Shown here one piece after another: positions 15,328-23,310 of a stretch of 64,000 nt of DNA. Under the pieces are notes generated by a model, which did no database searches, was not told the origin of the DNA, and worked only from the letters and a program-made list of their open reading frames with translations. The DNA lies in IMG/VR virus record IMGVR_UViG_3300049846_001597, positions 1 to 64,000 of that record, one strand, 5' to 3'. The first letter of the stretch is position 1; each line of letters begins with the position of its first letter. Position numbers and translations under genes: made by a program. The stretch is from a virus.

Positions 15328-15536
15328 GTGCTCTCCATCAGTGCGGTCACGAAGTCCATGATCTTGAGCGGCTGGCGCTTGGGCTTCGCGCGCGCCTTCT
15401 TCGCCAGCGCACGGCCTGCGTCGGTCATCGCCGCAATCGTGTCGCTGACGCCTTCGATGTAGCCTGCGGTGTGGCCTGCTTTGCGGCCACGCTCGTACAT
15501 CTCCAGCTCGCGCTCGTTGTAACTGCTATCGCTCAC
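15324..15536 (-). CDS. Small hypothetical protein
   Basis: 70 residues, MSDSSYNERELEMYERGRKA, then a lysine/arginine-rich stretch (ALAKKARAKPKRQP). The ELEMYERGRKAGH phrase suggests a short helical hairpin. ATGA-type overlaps on both sides. Function unknown. Confidence 0.62.
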   Translation of the reverse strand: MSDSSYNERELEMYERGRKAGHTAGYIEGVSDTIAAMTDAGRALAKKARAKPKRQPLKIMDFVTALMEST

Positions 15537-15805
15537 GGCTTCGCTTTCTTTAGCTCAACCTTGCCTACCGCTTGGTAAAGATCGTGCATCTCCGTGCTGA
15601 TTTTCTCGGCGCGCAGTTTGAGTTTCGCCTTCTGCGCCACAACCGGGTGATCCAGCATGTAGCCGTCGAAGACTTCGGCAAAGAAAAGCGCGCGCGACAG
15701 CGCCTCTTGTAAATCGAACTCGGTCAATTTCTGCGCTTTGACGCTGACTTGCGGCTCGATCTTCGCCATCCGTTTGGCGAGACGCTTCTTGGCTTTCTTG
15801 CCCAT
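15533..15805 (-). CDS. Small basic helical protein
   Basis: 90 residues with 17 or more lysines, helical throughout (EALSRALFFAEVFDGYMLDH). It directly abuts the next gene. Unrecognised. Confidence 0.62.
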   Translation of the reverse strand: MGKKAKKRLAKRMAKIEPQVSVKAQKLTEFDLQEALSRALFFAEVFDGYMLDHPVVAQKAKLKLRAEKISTEMHDLYQAVGKVELKKAKP

Positions 15806-16203
15806 CAGAACCCCTCCTCAATCGGCCCGCCAGCAGCGACACGCTCTTGTGTCTCGGCAGCCAGTTGCTTGGCGCGGCGGGCAATGAAGCTGAAGTCATC
15901 GGCCACCGGGTCGCCAGCCTTGCGGACGTGCGGCGGCGGCGGCGGCAGCGGTTGGCCGTCTTCACCACGCACGGGCGGCGGCAGATCGTGCGCGGAGCCG
16001 GGCTTCGGCGCGATAGCGCGGTGGCCGGTGCTCAGCGGGCCGCTAACATGCACAGGCGCACCCGGCTGCTTTACGCCATTGGCGAGGTAGTTGCGGCGCG
16101 AATCCGGCACGCTAATGCTGACCCGGCACGCGGGGCAAATGCAATGCTTGCTGTATTGGGTATCCCACTGATGCTGACAGCGAATACAACGAATGGTCTG
16201 CAC
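15805..16203 (-). CDS. Zinc-finger protein with proline-rich linker
   Basis: 132 residues. IRCIRCQHQWD and CICPACRVSISV make a CxxC-CxxC zinc ribbon at the N-terminus of the type used by nucleic-acid-binding proteins; a proline run (QPLPPPPPHVR) follows, then a helix (FIARRAKQLAAETQERV). It starts at the base next to the stop of the following gene. Confidence 0.7.
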   Translation of the reverse strand: MQTIRCIRCQHQWDTQYSKHCICPACRVSISVPDSRRNYLANGVKQPGAPVHVSGPLSTGHRAIAPKPGSAHDLPPPVRGEDGQPLPPPPPHVRKAGDPVADDFSFIARRAKQLAAETQERVAAGGPIEEGF

Positions 16204-17583
16204 TTACTTGTCTCCCTTATTCCGGCCTCGCGAGCGGCGCTTCGACCACCCGCGATACTTCGCCTCGCTTGCGAGGCCCATACTTTCCCCGGCGCTGCGC
16301 ATCCGCTGAAGCTCCTGCTCCACAAGATGTTCGGATGCGCCGGGTATTTTCGCGGCGGCCTCCTTGGCCGAGAAGCCTAATGTAGTACATAACACCACGG
16401 CTTCAAGAGATTTCTGCGCTTTCTCGCTCAGCGGCCTCTTGCCTCTCCGTCCGTCACCCTTTGTTGGCACGACTTTCACCTCACCTTTGTAGGCATCGAT
16501 GGCGGCGCGCTGCTCGGGTGTCATGCGACTGCGGGCGGCCTCTTCTTTCGTGTCGGCCACCGCCTCCATCTGCTCAGTCGTCATCTCTTCAATGCGCGGC
16601 AACTCGCCACTGCGGTTCATCTCCGCCAGTCGCTCTTGCGTGACAGGCTTCGTAAAGCGAGCGGCCTTCAGCAACGCCGCGAACCGGCGTGCGGCCTCTT
16701 CCGGTGGAAAGTAGTCGTCTGGATTGGCGACTTGATCTTTGGCGATTTCCGCATCGGCATCGATCTTGTCGATTTTCTTCACTTGCTCGCGCGTCAGCGC
16801 GGCAGCCTTCTTTGGGCGGCCAGCCTTCTTTTTGTTCGGTCGCATCTCATCCCAATAGAACGTGTCTCGTTTGCGCGCAGGCGGCGCAGGCGGCGCAGGC
16901 GGCGCGGAAAACGAGACTTGTTGACCTCGATAGGTGATGTCGCGCTGACACGCCTTGCAGCGGAAAGTTGGCCTCCGCTTGGCGATGCTTTCAGCGTGCA
17001 GCGTCCAAAACTCTTCGCCGCCGCACTTGCACTTAAGCCCAACAACACGCGCCTCACGCTTCGCAGCGGCAGCCGCCGCCAAGCGCTCTTTGTTTGCCTC
17101 CAAATGCGCGGCTTTTTCTCGGCGAACAGTGCGCAGCTCCGCCGCGCCGCGCTCAAGCAGAAGTTCAAGCATCGGCTCATTCCAGATCGTGCCGCGCTTT
17201 ATCGCGCTCGGGATCGAATGCCACCAGCGCGCCGCCACGCGCGCTGTGATGCCTCCTGCAAGCGCCAGCTTGCCTAGAGACGGCTGCGGCCCCAGGCAAG
17301 CTTGGCACATACGGATGATCTGGCTCCACGTCAGATTAGTGGCGCCCTGAAAGATGGTTCCCATCTTGGTGGAGAAGCTGGCGCGGCAATTACGATCCGC
17401 GCAGCGATAGACAGCAGCCCACTCAGACGTGGGGCGCGAAATGCGGTAGGCGTTGTTGACCCCGCCACACTTCACACAAACCGGCCCAGCGGGCCACAGC
17501 AGCCGCTCAACCGCCGCTACAGCTTCGGAATCGGTCGCCGCGACAATGGCGGCTAATTGAGCGACGGTGACGGCGGGGCGCAT
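16204..17583 (-). CDS. DNA-binding protein with transposase-like zinc ribbon
   Basis: 459 residues. The N-terminus (PVCVKCGGVNNAYRI ... YRCADRNCRASFSTKMGTIF) resembles the zinc-ribbon domain of IS1595-type transposases, including the phrase after the second Cys pair. A second zinc ribbon (LKCKCGGEEFW ... FRCKACQRDI) lies near residue 190. The rest is lysine-rich with a proline repeat (APPAPPAPPA) and an AT-hook-like RPNKKKAGRPKK. No DDE catalytic domain is visible, so a domesticated DNA-binding protein is more likely than a transposase. Confidence 0.7.
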   Translation of the reverse strand: MRPAVTVAQLAAIVAATDSEAVAAVERLLWPAGPVCVKCGGVNNAYRISRPTSEWAAVYRCADRNCRASFSTKMGTIFQGATNLTWSQIIRMCQACLGPQPSLGKLALAGGITARVAARWWHSIPSAIKRGTIWNEPMLELLLERGAAELRTVRREKAAHLEANKERLAAAAAAKREARVVGLKCKCGGEEFWTLHAESIAKRRPTFRCKACQRDITYRGQQVSFSAPPAPPAPPARKRDTFYWDEMRPNKKKAGRPKKAAALTREQVKKIDKIDADAEIAKDQVANPDDYFPPEEAARRFAALLKAARFTKPVTQERLAEMNRSGELPRIEEMTTEQMEAVADTKEEAARSRMTPEQRAAIDAYKGEVKVVPTKGDGRRGKRPLSEKAQKSLEAVVLCTTLGFSAKEAAAKIPGASEHLVEQELQRMRSAGESMGLASEAKYRGWSKRRSRGRNKGDK

Positions 17584-17607
17584 GGGTAGGACAATTCTCC
17601 ATCCCCA

Positions 17608-17635
17608 TAGTAGCGACTACTAACGCCGCCGACAA
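17608..17635 (-). promoter_or_regulatory. Reverse promoter with palindromic -10 region
   Basis: TTGTCG (17635-17630), 16 bp, CTACTA (17613-17608). The -10 is half of a perfect inverted repeat TAGTAG-CGA-CTACTA (17608-17622), and GACTACTAACGC (17615-17626) also occurs at 756-767. It would drive the gene starting at 17583. Confidence 0.55.
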
Positions 17636-17639
17636 CCCC

Positions 17640-18008
17640 TCATGCGACGAGAGTGAGTTCCGTTCCAGCCGCCGTCTCCGCCAGCAGATGGTCAACAACG
17701 GCTAAGCCCTTGCTGGTGATTTCGATGTCGCGCAACCTGAGGTCGCCCTTGCGACCCTCGCGGGGGCGGCGCGCTTCGCTACGGATGAGGCCGTGGCGGG
17801 CCATCGTCGTCATAGCGCGGGTGATGGTCGGCTTCTGCACCTTCAGCGCCCGCGCCAACTCGCCCGTTCCCCACGGCTCGTCGCGGCCTTTGCGCTGCTC
17901 GTTGGTCATCATCACCAACAGCGCCAGATCGCGCACCGTGAGCAGCGTCGTCGCCTTGTCCTCGGCGGCGCGCAGCAACAGCATCGTCAGCGGTTCAAGT
18001 TTGCTCAC
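17640..18008 (-). CDS. MarR-like winged-helix regulator
   Basis: 122 residues with a winged helix-turn-helix: GTGELARALKVQKPTITRAM followed by TTMARHGLIRSEARRPREGR and a wing (RDIEITSKGLAVVDHLL). This matches MarR-family architecture in reduced form. ATG 18008 overlaps the TGA of the replication initiator. It could control the replication block or the promoter at 17608-17635 next to it. Confidence 0.75.
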   Translation of the reverse strand: MSKLEPLTMLLLRAAEDKATTLLTVRDLALLVMMTNEQRKGRDEPWGTGELARALKVQKPTITRAMTTMARHGLIRSEARRPREGRKGDLRLRDIEITSKGLAVVDHLLAETAAGTELTLVA

Positions 18009-18916
18009 GGGTTCAGCCCCTTCGGTTCAACCGGACGCGGCCCCCACTCTTCGCGCCACTTGCCGGTTAGCTCGTAGTAGCGACGTTTCTGCGATTCGGG
18101 CATCCCGTCACCAACTGATTTTCCGTTTTCCAAATACGCTTCGACGGCGGCGTCAAGCTTGCCGTTCAAAAACACCTCCGCCAGCACGCAGTAGCGCCAG
18201 CCATCCTTGGTGACGTCTGGCCGCGACAGGTAGTGGCGCGCCGCGCCCATCAGCGTCGGCGCATCCCACTCAGCCCGCGACCAACGCTCAAACGCCTTGC
18301 GCTTATCGCTCAACTCGCGCCGCGCCTTCGGCCAAGATTTCCAGAACGCTTCAAACTCGGGCGTGTAGGCCGCCCGCTTGTGGGCGCCAGATTTAGGTTT
18401 CGATGGCGTTAGCGTCTCGCCAAACAACTCGCCTGTCGTCCCAAACGGCGCAGCCGCTTTGGGACAAGAGTCTTTAGGTTCAATGGTTGGTTCTAACGAA
18501 GTGAGTCCGGCAAGATTTGCCGCTGGGTTTGGTCGTATCTTGCCGTTGGCAGGATTTGCCGCTGGCAAGATTTGCCGCTGGCGACGTGGATTTTTCGCCT
18601 TCGGCAAATCTTGCCGCTGGACACTATTAGTGGTGTTTTGGACCGACAGGTTGAGGACGATGCCGTCTGTGGAGAAGCTACCGTTTGGACGCTTTCTTTG
18701 CGTCCGCGTGATGAGGCCAGCCGCCTCCAAATCCGCCAGCACAGTACGCACGGTGCGGTCGCCGCAACGCGCCTCGGCTGCAATGGTTTTTTGCGACGGC
18801 CAGCAATAGGCGTTCTCGTCGGCGTAGTTGCCGAGCAGAATCAGAATGCATTTGTGCGTGGGCGACTTCACGACATCACGCAGGCCAATGGCCCAGGTTA
18901 CAGCTTGAACGCTCAT
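18005..18916 (-). CDS. Replication initiator, O-like with N-terminal winged helix
   Basis: 303 residues. Residues 1-90 form a winged-helix DNA-binding domain of the HTH_36 type (SPTHKCILILLGNYADENAY, then CWPSQKTIAAEARCGDRTV). The centre is basic, proline-rich linker, and the C-terminal half contains FEAFWKSWPKARR, seen in phage O/DnaD-like helicase-loading proteins. The gene lies directly after dnaB, and its linker-coding DNA contains the iteron array at 18509-18620. It probably binds those repeats and recruits DnaB. Confidence 0.8.
   Translation of the reverse strand: MSVQAVTWAIGLRDVVKSPTHKCILILLGNYADENAYCWPSQKTIAAEARCGDRTVRTVLADLEAAGLITRTQRKRPNGSFSTDGIVLNLSVQNTTNSVQRQDLPKAKNPRRQRQILPAANPANGKIRPNPAANLAGLTSLEPTIEPKDSCPKAAAPFGTTGELFGETLTPSKPKSGAHKRAAYTPEFEAFWKSWPKARRELSDKRKAFERWSRAEWDAPTLMGAARHYLSRPDVTKDGWRYCVLAEVFLNGKLDAAVEAYLENGKSVGDGMPESQKRRYYELTGKWREEWGPRPVEPKGLNP
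18509..18620. other. Candidate replication origin: iteron array in the initiator gene
   Basis: Repeats of GGCAAGATTTGCCGCTGG lie at 18509-18526, 18548-18565 (one mismatch), 18564-18581, and 18603-18620 with the core inverted (GGCAAATCTTGCCGCTGG); a partial copy lies at 18532-18549. Each contains a GGCAA-nnn-TTGCC dyad. As in lambda, the array sits inside the gene for the O-like protein. Confidence 0.65.
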
Positions 18917-18917
18917 T

Positions 18918-20336
18918 TCAGCCCCCGCTCACGTCCAAGATCAAATCGTACTGCACAAGCGCCTTGAAGCTGTCGCTGCCTACGGGGCCTTGGCGCTGCT
19001 TGGCCGTAATGATCTCCATCACGTCGCGCGCGCGTTCTTTGCGTTCCATCCATTCGTGCAGTTTGCCTCCGCCGCCATCGTCGCGGGGCTCACTGCGGTC
19101 GAGATAATATTCCTCACGGTAAGCGAACAGCACCACATCGGCGTCCTGCTCGATATTTCCGCTTTCGCGCAGATCGGAAAGTTGTGGACGCTTATCGTCG
19201 CGACTTTCGAGCTGGCGCGACAATTGACTGAGCACCAGCACGGCGACATTGAGCTTGCGCGCCATCACCTTCAGCGCCTTCGTCGCCTCGCCAATCACCG
19301 CTGACAAGTTGAGGCCGCGCGCGTGTGGCAAATCGAGAATTTGCAAATAATCGATCACGACAAGATCGAGGCCGCCGAGTTTGCGACGTATCGCGCGCGC
19401 AGCATGCTCAATCTGCGCCACACTGAGGCCAGCGCGATCATCGATCTCAAGCTTCAAGCCCAGCAAATCTTTTGCCGCCGCCGCCAAGTGCGAGCGATTG
19501 ATGTTGGGCGCGCCTTGGCGTAAGTGCGCGTACGCGAAGCGATCAAACGCAAATTCTGTGCGCCAGTATTGCGCCGCCGCCAGCGCCCGCATGGCGAGGC
19601 TTTCCGCCGTCATTTCCGCCGAAAACATCGCCACTCGCAGCCCGCTCTTGGCGGCGCAGCGGGCGATATTGTTGGCGAGCGCAGTCTTCCCCATGCTGGG
19701 TCTGCCGCCAAGGATTACGAGGTCGCCGCGAAACAGACCCCCGCCCAGGCGCTTATCGAGCTTCGGCAGCCCGGTGGTGATGGCTTGCGCTTTTGGCTCA
19801 TCAAGCGAAAGCAGAAAATTCTCCGCCGCTTCGGCCAGCGAGCATGAGTGCGCGGCAGACGGCGGCTGCGCCGTATCGAACCCCGCGACGGCGCGCGCGA
19901 CCAGCGCATCACACGAAACCTCATGCGGGGGGTGTTTGCCAAGCATGATGGCGTTCTCCCCCGCTTCAACAATGCGACGGCGCACCGCCAAATCACGGAT
20001 AAGCTCGGCGTAGTTGAAAGCGTGCGTGGAAAGCACCGCTGCGTTTTCTAGCAGCGTCATCAGATATTTTGCGCCGCCAATTTCTGCGATGCCGCCATCT
20101 TTGGCGAAGTGCTCTTTTAGCGTGATGGCATCGGCCAATTCGCCTTGCGCGATCATTGCGCGCAGTTGCGCGAAGATGCGGCCATGCACAGGATCGTAAA
20201 ATTCTTCCGGCGCAAGATCGATGACGCGGTTAATCGTCTCGTTGTCGAACAGGATCGCGCCTAGCAGCGCTTGTTCGGCCTCAAGTGAGGCAATCTTGTT
20301 GTGCGCAGGCGCGGTGCGCGCTATATCGTGTGTCAC
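18918..20336 (-). CDS. dnaB: Replicative DNA helicase DnaB
   Basis: 472 residues, full DnaB length. The N-terminal domain begins at KIASLEAEQALLGAILFD. The RecA-like domain has Walker A GGRPSMGKTAL near residue 210, SAEMTAESL, Walker B LVVIDYLQIL and the arginine-finger region. The hexameric helicase unwinds the phage fork 5' to 3'. GTG 20336 is the first suitable start, with GGAG about 11 bases upstream. A short forward RNA probably overlaps its leader (20333-20474). Confidence 0.92.
   Translation of the reverse strand: MTHDIARTAPAHNKIASLEAEQALLGAILFDNETINRVIDLAPEEFYDPVHGRIFAQLRAMIAQGELADAITLKEHFAKDGGIAEIGGAKYLMTLLENAAVLSTHAFNYAELIRDLAVRRRIVEAGENAIMLGKHPPHEVSCDALVARAVAGFDTAQPPSAAHSCSLAEAAENFLLSLDEPKAQAITTGLPKLDKRLGGGLFRGDLVILGGRPSMGKTALANNIARCAAKSGLRVAMFSAEMTAESLAMRALAAAQYWRTEFAFDRFAYAHLRQGAPNINRSHLAAAAKDLLGLKLEIDDRAGLSVAQIEHAARAIRRKLGGLDLVVIDYLQILDLPHARGLNLSAVIGEATKALKVMARKLNVAVLVLSQLSRQLESRDDKRPQLSDLRESGNIEQDADVVLFAYREEYYLDRSEPRDDGGGGKLHEWMERKERARDVMEIITAKQRQGPVGSDSFKALVQYDLILDVSGG
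20299..20326 (+). promoter_or_regulatory. Forward promoter inside the dnaB start region
   Basis: TTGTGC (20299-20304), 16 bp, CTATAT (20321-20326), the same geometry as other promoters here. It points away from dnaB, toward the terminator at 20431-20474. Confidence 0.5.
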
Positions 20337-20474
20337 GAGGGTTCGTTCTCCAGCTGGCCCTCGTCGCGAGGGGGCTTAGTCTCCACCCTCGCCCCGCAAA
20401 GCGACTTCCAAGGGAAGCGCCAAGCAAATCAGAGGGGCCGGTGCATAGGACACACCGGCCCCTCTTTCTTTTTC
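20333..20474 (+). ncRNA. Candidate antisense RNA over the dnaB leader
   Basis: A promoter at 20299-20326 and a strong terminator at 20431-20474 bracket about 140 bases with no forward gene. The transcript would be complementary to the dnaB leader and start codon region. Its position near the origin block recalls the short OOP RNA of lambda. Inferred from signals only. Confidence 0.45.
20431..20474 (+). terminator. Strong forward rho-independent terminator
   Basis: A 13-bp perfect stem (20431-20443 with 20453-20465) is followed by TTTCTTTTTC. There is no T-run on the reverse strand, so it works forward, where no protein gene precedes it. Confidence 0.8.
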
Positions 20475-20503
20475 GTTACGGCTGAGTCGCGCAAGCGCGG
20501 GTT

Positions 20504-21025
20504 CTAGTTGTTCACAGCAAGCGCATAAACGCGATGGCGCATTTGGCCGTGCGTCGTCACTTTGCCTATTTGATACATATGAATAAGCGCACGGCGAGTG
20601 CGTGGGTTGGCGGCAATGCGCGGCGGCAGTTGCGCACGCAGTTGTGGCCACGTCAGCGGCTCCGGCGACGCCGCAAGCGCCCTGGTAATGGCAAGCGCGG
20701 CGGGCGACGATAGTCTGAAGCCCCTGCCGCGCGGTTTCAAACGGAGGCGTTTTGCCGCTACCGATACCGATGATGTATTCGAGAAATCAAACTCGTCACG
20801 CAATACGCGCAGCGGCGCGCCGCTGCGCCAGCGCGCTGTAAACGCCGCAACCCGCTCTGGCGTCCAGCGCAAATACCTCCTCTTGATGCCGCGCACCTGA
20901 CAGCGTTGATCGATTTGCTGCCTCGTGCGCCCAGGCAGGCGCGTTGCAGCAATCTCCGCCGAAGTTTCGTTCGCTGCCAAGCCTTCATCCAGAGCCGCGT
21001 CTTCAGCCGCCGTCCAGCGTCTCAT
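20504..21025 (-). CDS. SANT/Myb-like DNA-binding protein
   Basis: 173 residues. RRWTAAEDAALDEGLAANET at the start is a SANT/Myb-like helix pattern with ATRLPGRTRQQIDQRC as its recognition part. A second copy begins YLRWTPERVAAF. The C-terminal region (SPEPLTWPQLRAQLPPRI) looks like another small winged helix. Stop and start overlap with the neighbour at 21025. Likely a regulator. Confidence 0.72.
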   Translation of the reverse strand: MRRWTAAEDAALDEGLAANETSAEIAATRLPGRTRQQIDQRCQVRGIKRRYLRWTPERVAAFTARWRSGAPLRVLRDEFDFSNTSSVSVAAKRLRLKPRGRGFRLSSPAALAITRALAASPEPLTWPQLRAQLPPRIAANPRTRRALIHMYQIGKVTTHGQMRHRVYALAVNN

Positions 21026-21870
21026 CAGCGCACCAATTGGTAAGCGCCACGCGCGGGCGAGGTGATCGTGTTGGCTCGCCGCAGCTGCTTGATCGCCGCG
21101 CGTACGAGGTCGCTGTCGCGGATATTCAAGCGATTGCGGATCAACTCAAACGAAACCGGCTCCGTCTGTGTCGCTAAAAAAGCGGCGATTTGAGGCGCGA
21201 TGGTTTCCGGCAGCACCCGCCCGCGCTTGGCGGCGCGCGACAAGCCGAGTGCGCGAATACGTTGATCTATGCCGCCCTTATCGCGCAAGGCGAGTTTCGG
21301 CGAGTTAGCAATTTGCGCTGCGGTTGCGCCCTTCATGTAGAGGCGGCGAATTTCCGCATCTTCTTCGGGTGAATAATGTGCGCCTTTGGGTATGTCGGCG
21401 GCGCGCCGTGGCCACCCCGCGCGACGGCGATAGTATTCCAAATTCTCTGCTGAACGCCCATACTTTTTGACAAGTTCGTTCATGGGAACATCAGCACGCC
21501 AATCTGCTTCAAACTCGGCGCGCCGTGTATCATCCCAATGAACCTTTTTGGTTTCAAAATCGATGTTGCGGAGCGGCAGCTCTAAAGCGCGGATGCGGTC
21601 GCGGATGGAAGACGGTGAACATTGCGTGCGCGCGATGATTTCGTCCAAGGGAACCCCTTCAGCCCACCACGCGCGCAATTGTGGCGCCCATGTCGCATTG
21701 ACGCCGGAGCCCACGTAATTCACGCCGACACTATTGGCGAGCCGCTTTATGAGCCTGGGGGAATTTGCGGCGAACCCGTACTTTTCCGCGAGTGCCCGTA
21801 TATTGAGCCCTATCAAGAGGTCTTGTTTGAACTCAGCGTGTTTCTTCTTTGGAAGGACAAACTTAGCCAC
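21025..21870 (-). CDS. Multi-helix-turn-helix regulator
   Basis: 281 residues with repeated HTH-like units: LNIRALAEKYGFAANSPRLI, VPLDEIIARTQCSPSSIRDR, VPMNELVKKYGRSAENLEYY and a SANT-like HYSPEEDAEIRRLYMKG. The C-terminus holds a winged-helix-like SFELIRNRLNIRDSDLVRAA. GTG 21870 follows AAGGAGACAGTCGGAC. As the first reverse gene after the divergent switch it is a good candidate for the protein binding the palindrome at 21893. Confidence 0.75.
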   Translation of the reverse strand: MAKFVLPKKKHAEFKQDLLIGLNIRALAEKYGFAANSPRLIKRLANSVGVNYVGSGVNATWAPQLRAWWAEGVPLDEIIARTQCSPSSIRDRIRALELPLRNIDFETKKVHWDDTRRAEFEADWRADVPMNELVKKYGRSAENLEYYRRRAGWPRRAADIPKGAHYSPEEDAEIRRLYMKGATAAQIANSPKLALRDKGGIDQRIRALGLSRAAKRGRVLPETIAPQIAAFLATQTEPVSFELIRNRLNIRDSDLVRAAIKQLRRANTITSPARGAYQLVR

Positions 21871-21887
21871 GTCCGACTGTCTCCTTG

Positions 21888-21915
21888 TTGACGAACGATC
21901 AATCGTTCTCTAAAT
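21888..21915 (+). promoter_or_regulatory. Forward promoter of the recombination operon
   Basis: TTGACG (21888-21893), 16 bp, CTAAAT (21910-21915). The palindrome GAACGAT-CA-ATCGTTC lies in its spacer. It drives 21980 onward. Confidence 0.65.
21893..21908. promoter_or_regulatory. Palindromic operator of the divergent switch
   Basis: GAACGATCAATCGTTC: perfect 7-bp arms around CA. It fills the spacer of the forward promoter and covers the likely start point of the reverse one, so a single bound protein could block both. Confidence 0.6.
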
Positions 21916-21939
21916 ATGCGGCTTCCGCAATCCCGACAA
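21912..21939 (-). promoter_or_regulatory. Reverse promoter of the replication operon
   Basis: TTGTCG (21939-21934), 16 bp, ATATTT (21917-21912), overlapping the forward -10. It drives 21870 and the replication genes. Confidence 0.6.
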
Positions 21940-21979
21940 GCCCCGGCTCGCGTCGGCATCGATTGCCTAAGGAGACTTG

Positions 21980-22921
21980 ATGAAAACGTTTGTGACCCCG
22001 GAGATGGCTCGCGATTGGCTATCCCGCAATGATGCAAATCGCAACCTCAGCCTCGCCCGCGCCCGTGAGTATTCGGGCGATATGCTTGCTGGACGCTGGA
22101 ACTCTGACAACCGCCAAGGCATCCAGCTCGGCAGCGACGGCACCCTGGTGGATGGCCAACACCGCCTTATGGCGGTCTGTCTGGCCGCCAACGAAGACCC
22201 CGGTTTCAAGGGTATCGATATGTGGGTTTACGAGAACGTCCCGCCCTCTGTGCGCGGCGTCGTAGACTTCAATCGCGTCCGCTCTGTGGGTGACGTTCTT
22301 CACATCGAAGGCCACAAGCACGGTCAGCTGGCTGGCGCAGCTTCTGGCTACGTTCTGAACTGGCTCAACGGCGAGAAGATCAACGCGATGCGGTCAAAGA
22401 CCGAGAAGCACGAGTTTATTCTCAACAACCTCGATCTCATCAACTACGCCGCCCTCGCCTCTGCGACGCGCGGGTATGCGGTGCCATCCGCTCTGGCGGC
22501 GATCCTGTTCCTCGCCAGCCGCAGCAAAGACCGCGAGGGCGCAAGCCTGCTCGACACCCACGCTGAGGCATTTGTGGACGGCATCGCCAATGGCGCCATG
22601 CTGAAAGCGCGTGATCCACGCTTGGCGCTGCGCACGTGGATGTTCAACCAGCGCAATGGCAAACAGGTGCAAGCTGCGGCGTTTGCAGCGACGGTGCAAG
22701 CCTGGAACAACTTCGTTGCTGGTCACGAGGTCGCGCAAATCCGCACGGTCGTCGGCGATGACGGTCAAATCGACATCAAGCCAATCGTCGGCGCGCCAGA
22801 TCGCGGCGCAGGCTTGGGCGCACTGAAGGGCGTTACCTTGCCCGGCCCCGTGCGTACCCTGATCGAAGAGGCGCGCCAAGCCCTCTTGCGTGAACGCGCC
22901 GCCGCGACCGCCGCCGAATGA
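21980..22921 (+). CDS. ParB/Srx-fold-like DGQHR protein
   Basis: 313 residues. AGRWNSDNRQGIQLGSDGTL followed by VDGQHRLMAV (residues 34-65) is the DGQHR loop of the ParB/sulfiredoxin-like fold found in phage and plasmid proteins, some of which bind DNA or nucleotides. The rest is helical and unrecognised. ATG 21980 follows AAGGAGACTTG. It is the first gene after the divergent switch, translated together with an HNH protein and RecT. Confidence 0.75.
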   Translation: MKTFVTPEMARDWLSRNDANRNLSLARAREYSGDMLAGRWNSDNRQGIQLGSDGTLVDGQHRLMAVCLAANEDPGFKGIDMWVYENVPPSVRGVVDFNRVRSVGDVLHIEGHKHGQLAGAASGYVLNWLNGEKINAMRSKTEKHEFILNNLDLINYAALASATRGYAVPSALAAILFLASRSKDREGASLLDTHAEAFVDGIANGAMLKARDPRLALRTWMFNQRNGKQVQAAAFAATVQAWNNFVAGHEVAQIRTVVGDDGQIDIKPIVGAPDRGAGLGALKGVTLPGPVRTLIEEARQALLRERAAATAAE

Positions 22922-23310
22922 CAACGCGCCGGGCGCTCACGCCGACTGAGAAATCGATTGTGCGTGAGCGCCAGGGCGGATTGTGCGGGTGCGGGTGCAA
23001 ACGCCTGCTTGCTGAGCACCCGCATGACTTCGATCACGAACTGGAAGTCTGGGAATTTGGCCCCGAGGCCGACCCGGCTGAAGTCAACGCTCTCTCAAAT
23101 TTTCGGGCGCTGGTCAAAAAACCTTGCCATCAAGCCAAGACTGCACGAAAAGCAAAGGAGCGCGCCAAGGTGCGGCGCAACGCCAAGAAGCACGCAGGCA
23201 CGTTCAAAAAATCCCCTTCTCGTTGGGGTAATCGCAAGTTGGAAAGCAGGAGTTCATTCGACCAATGGCTGAACATGAGGGGCGAGAAGAAAACGAAGAA
23301 GAAAACGTGA
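22918..23310 (+). CDS. HNH endonuclease-like protein
   Basis: 130 residues. GLCGCGCKR, HPHDFDHELEVWEFG and NFRALVKKPCHQAKTARKAK form an HNH-type metal site (zinc cysteines, DFDHE catalytic pair, CHQAKT helix). The C-terminal half is lysine/arginine-rich. I have seen similar proteins beside RecT-like genes. ATG overlaps the upstream TGA (ATGA). Confidence 0.78.
   Translation: MTTRRALTPTEKSIVRERQGGLCGCGCKRLLAEHPHDFDHELEVWEFGPEADPAEVNALSNFRALVKKPCHQAKTARKAKERAKVRRNAKKHAGTFKKSPSRWGNRKLESRSSFDQWLNMRGEKKTKKKT

Noticed and set aside
16380-16390. ATGTAGTACAT inside the 16204 gene as a reverse promoter
   Set aside because: The possible -35 (TTGAAG) is at 15 bp, the site is within coding sequence, and the next gene is already coupled; kept only as a remark.
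20285-20507. Two short forward frames over the antisense RNA
   Set aside because: No binding site, no protein-like composition; the promoter-terminator pair fits a non-coding RNA better.
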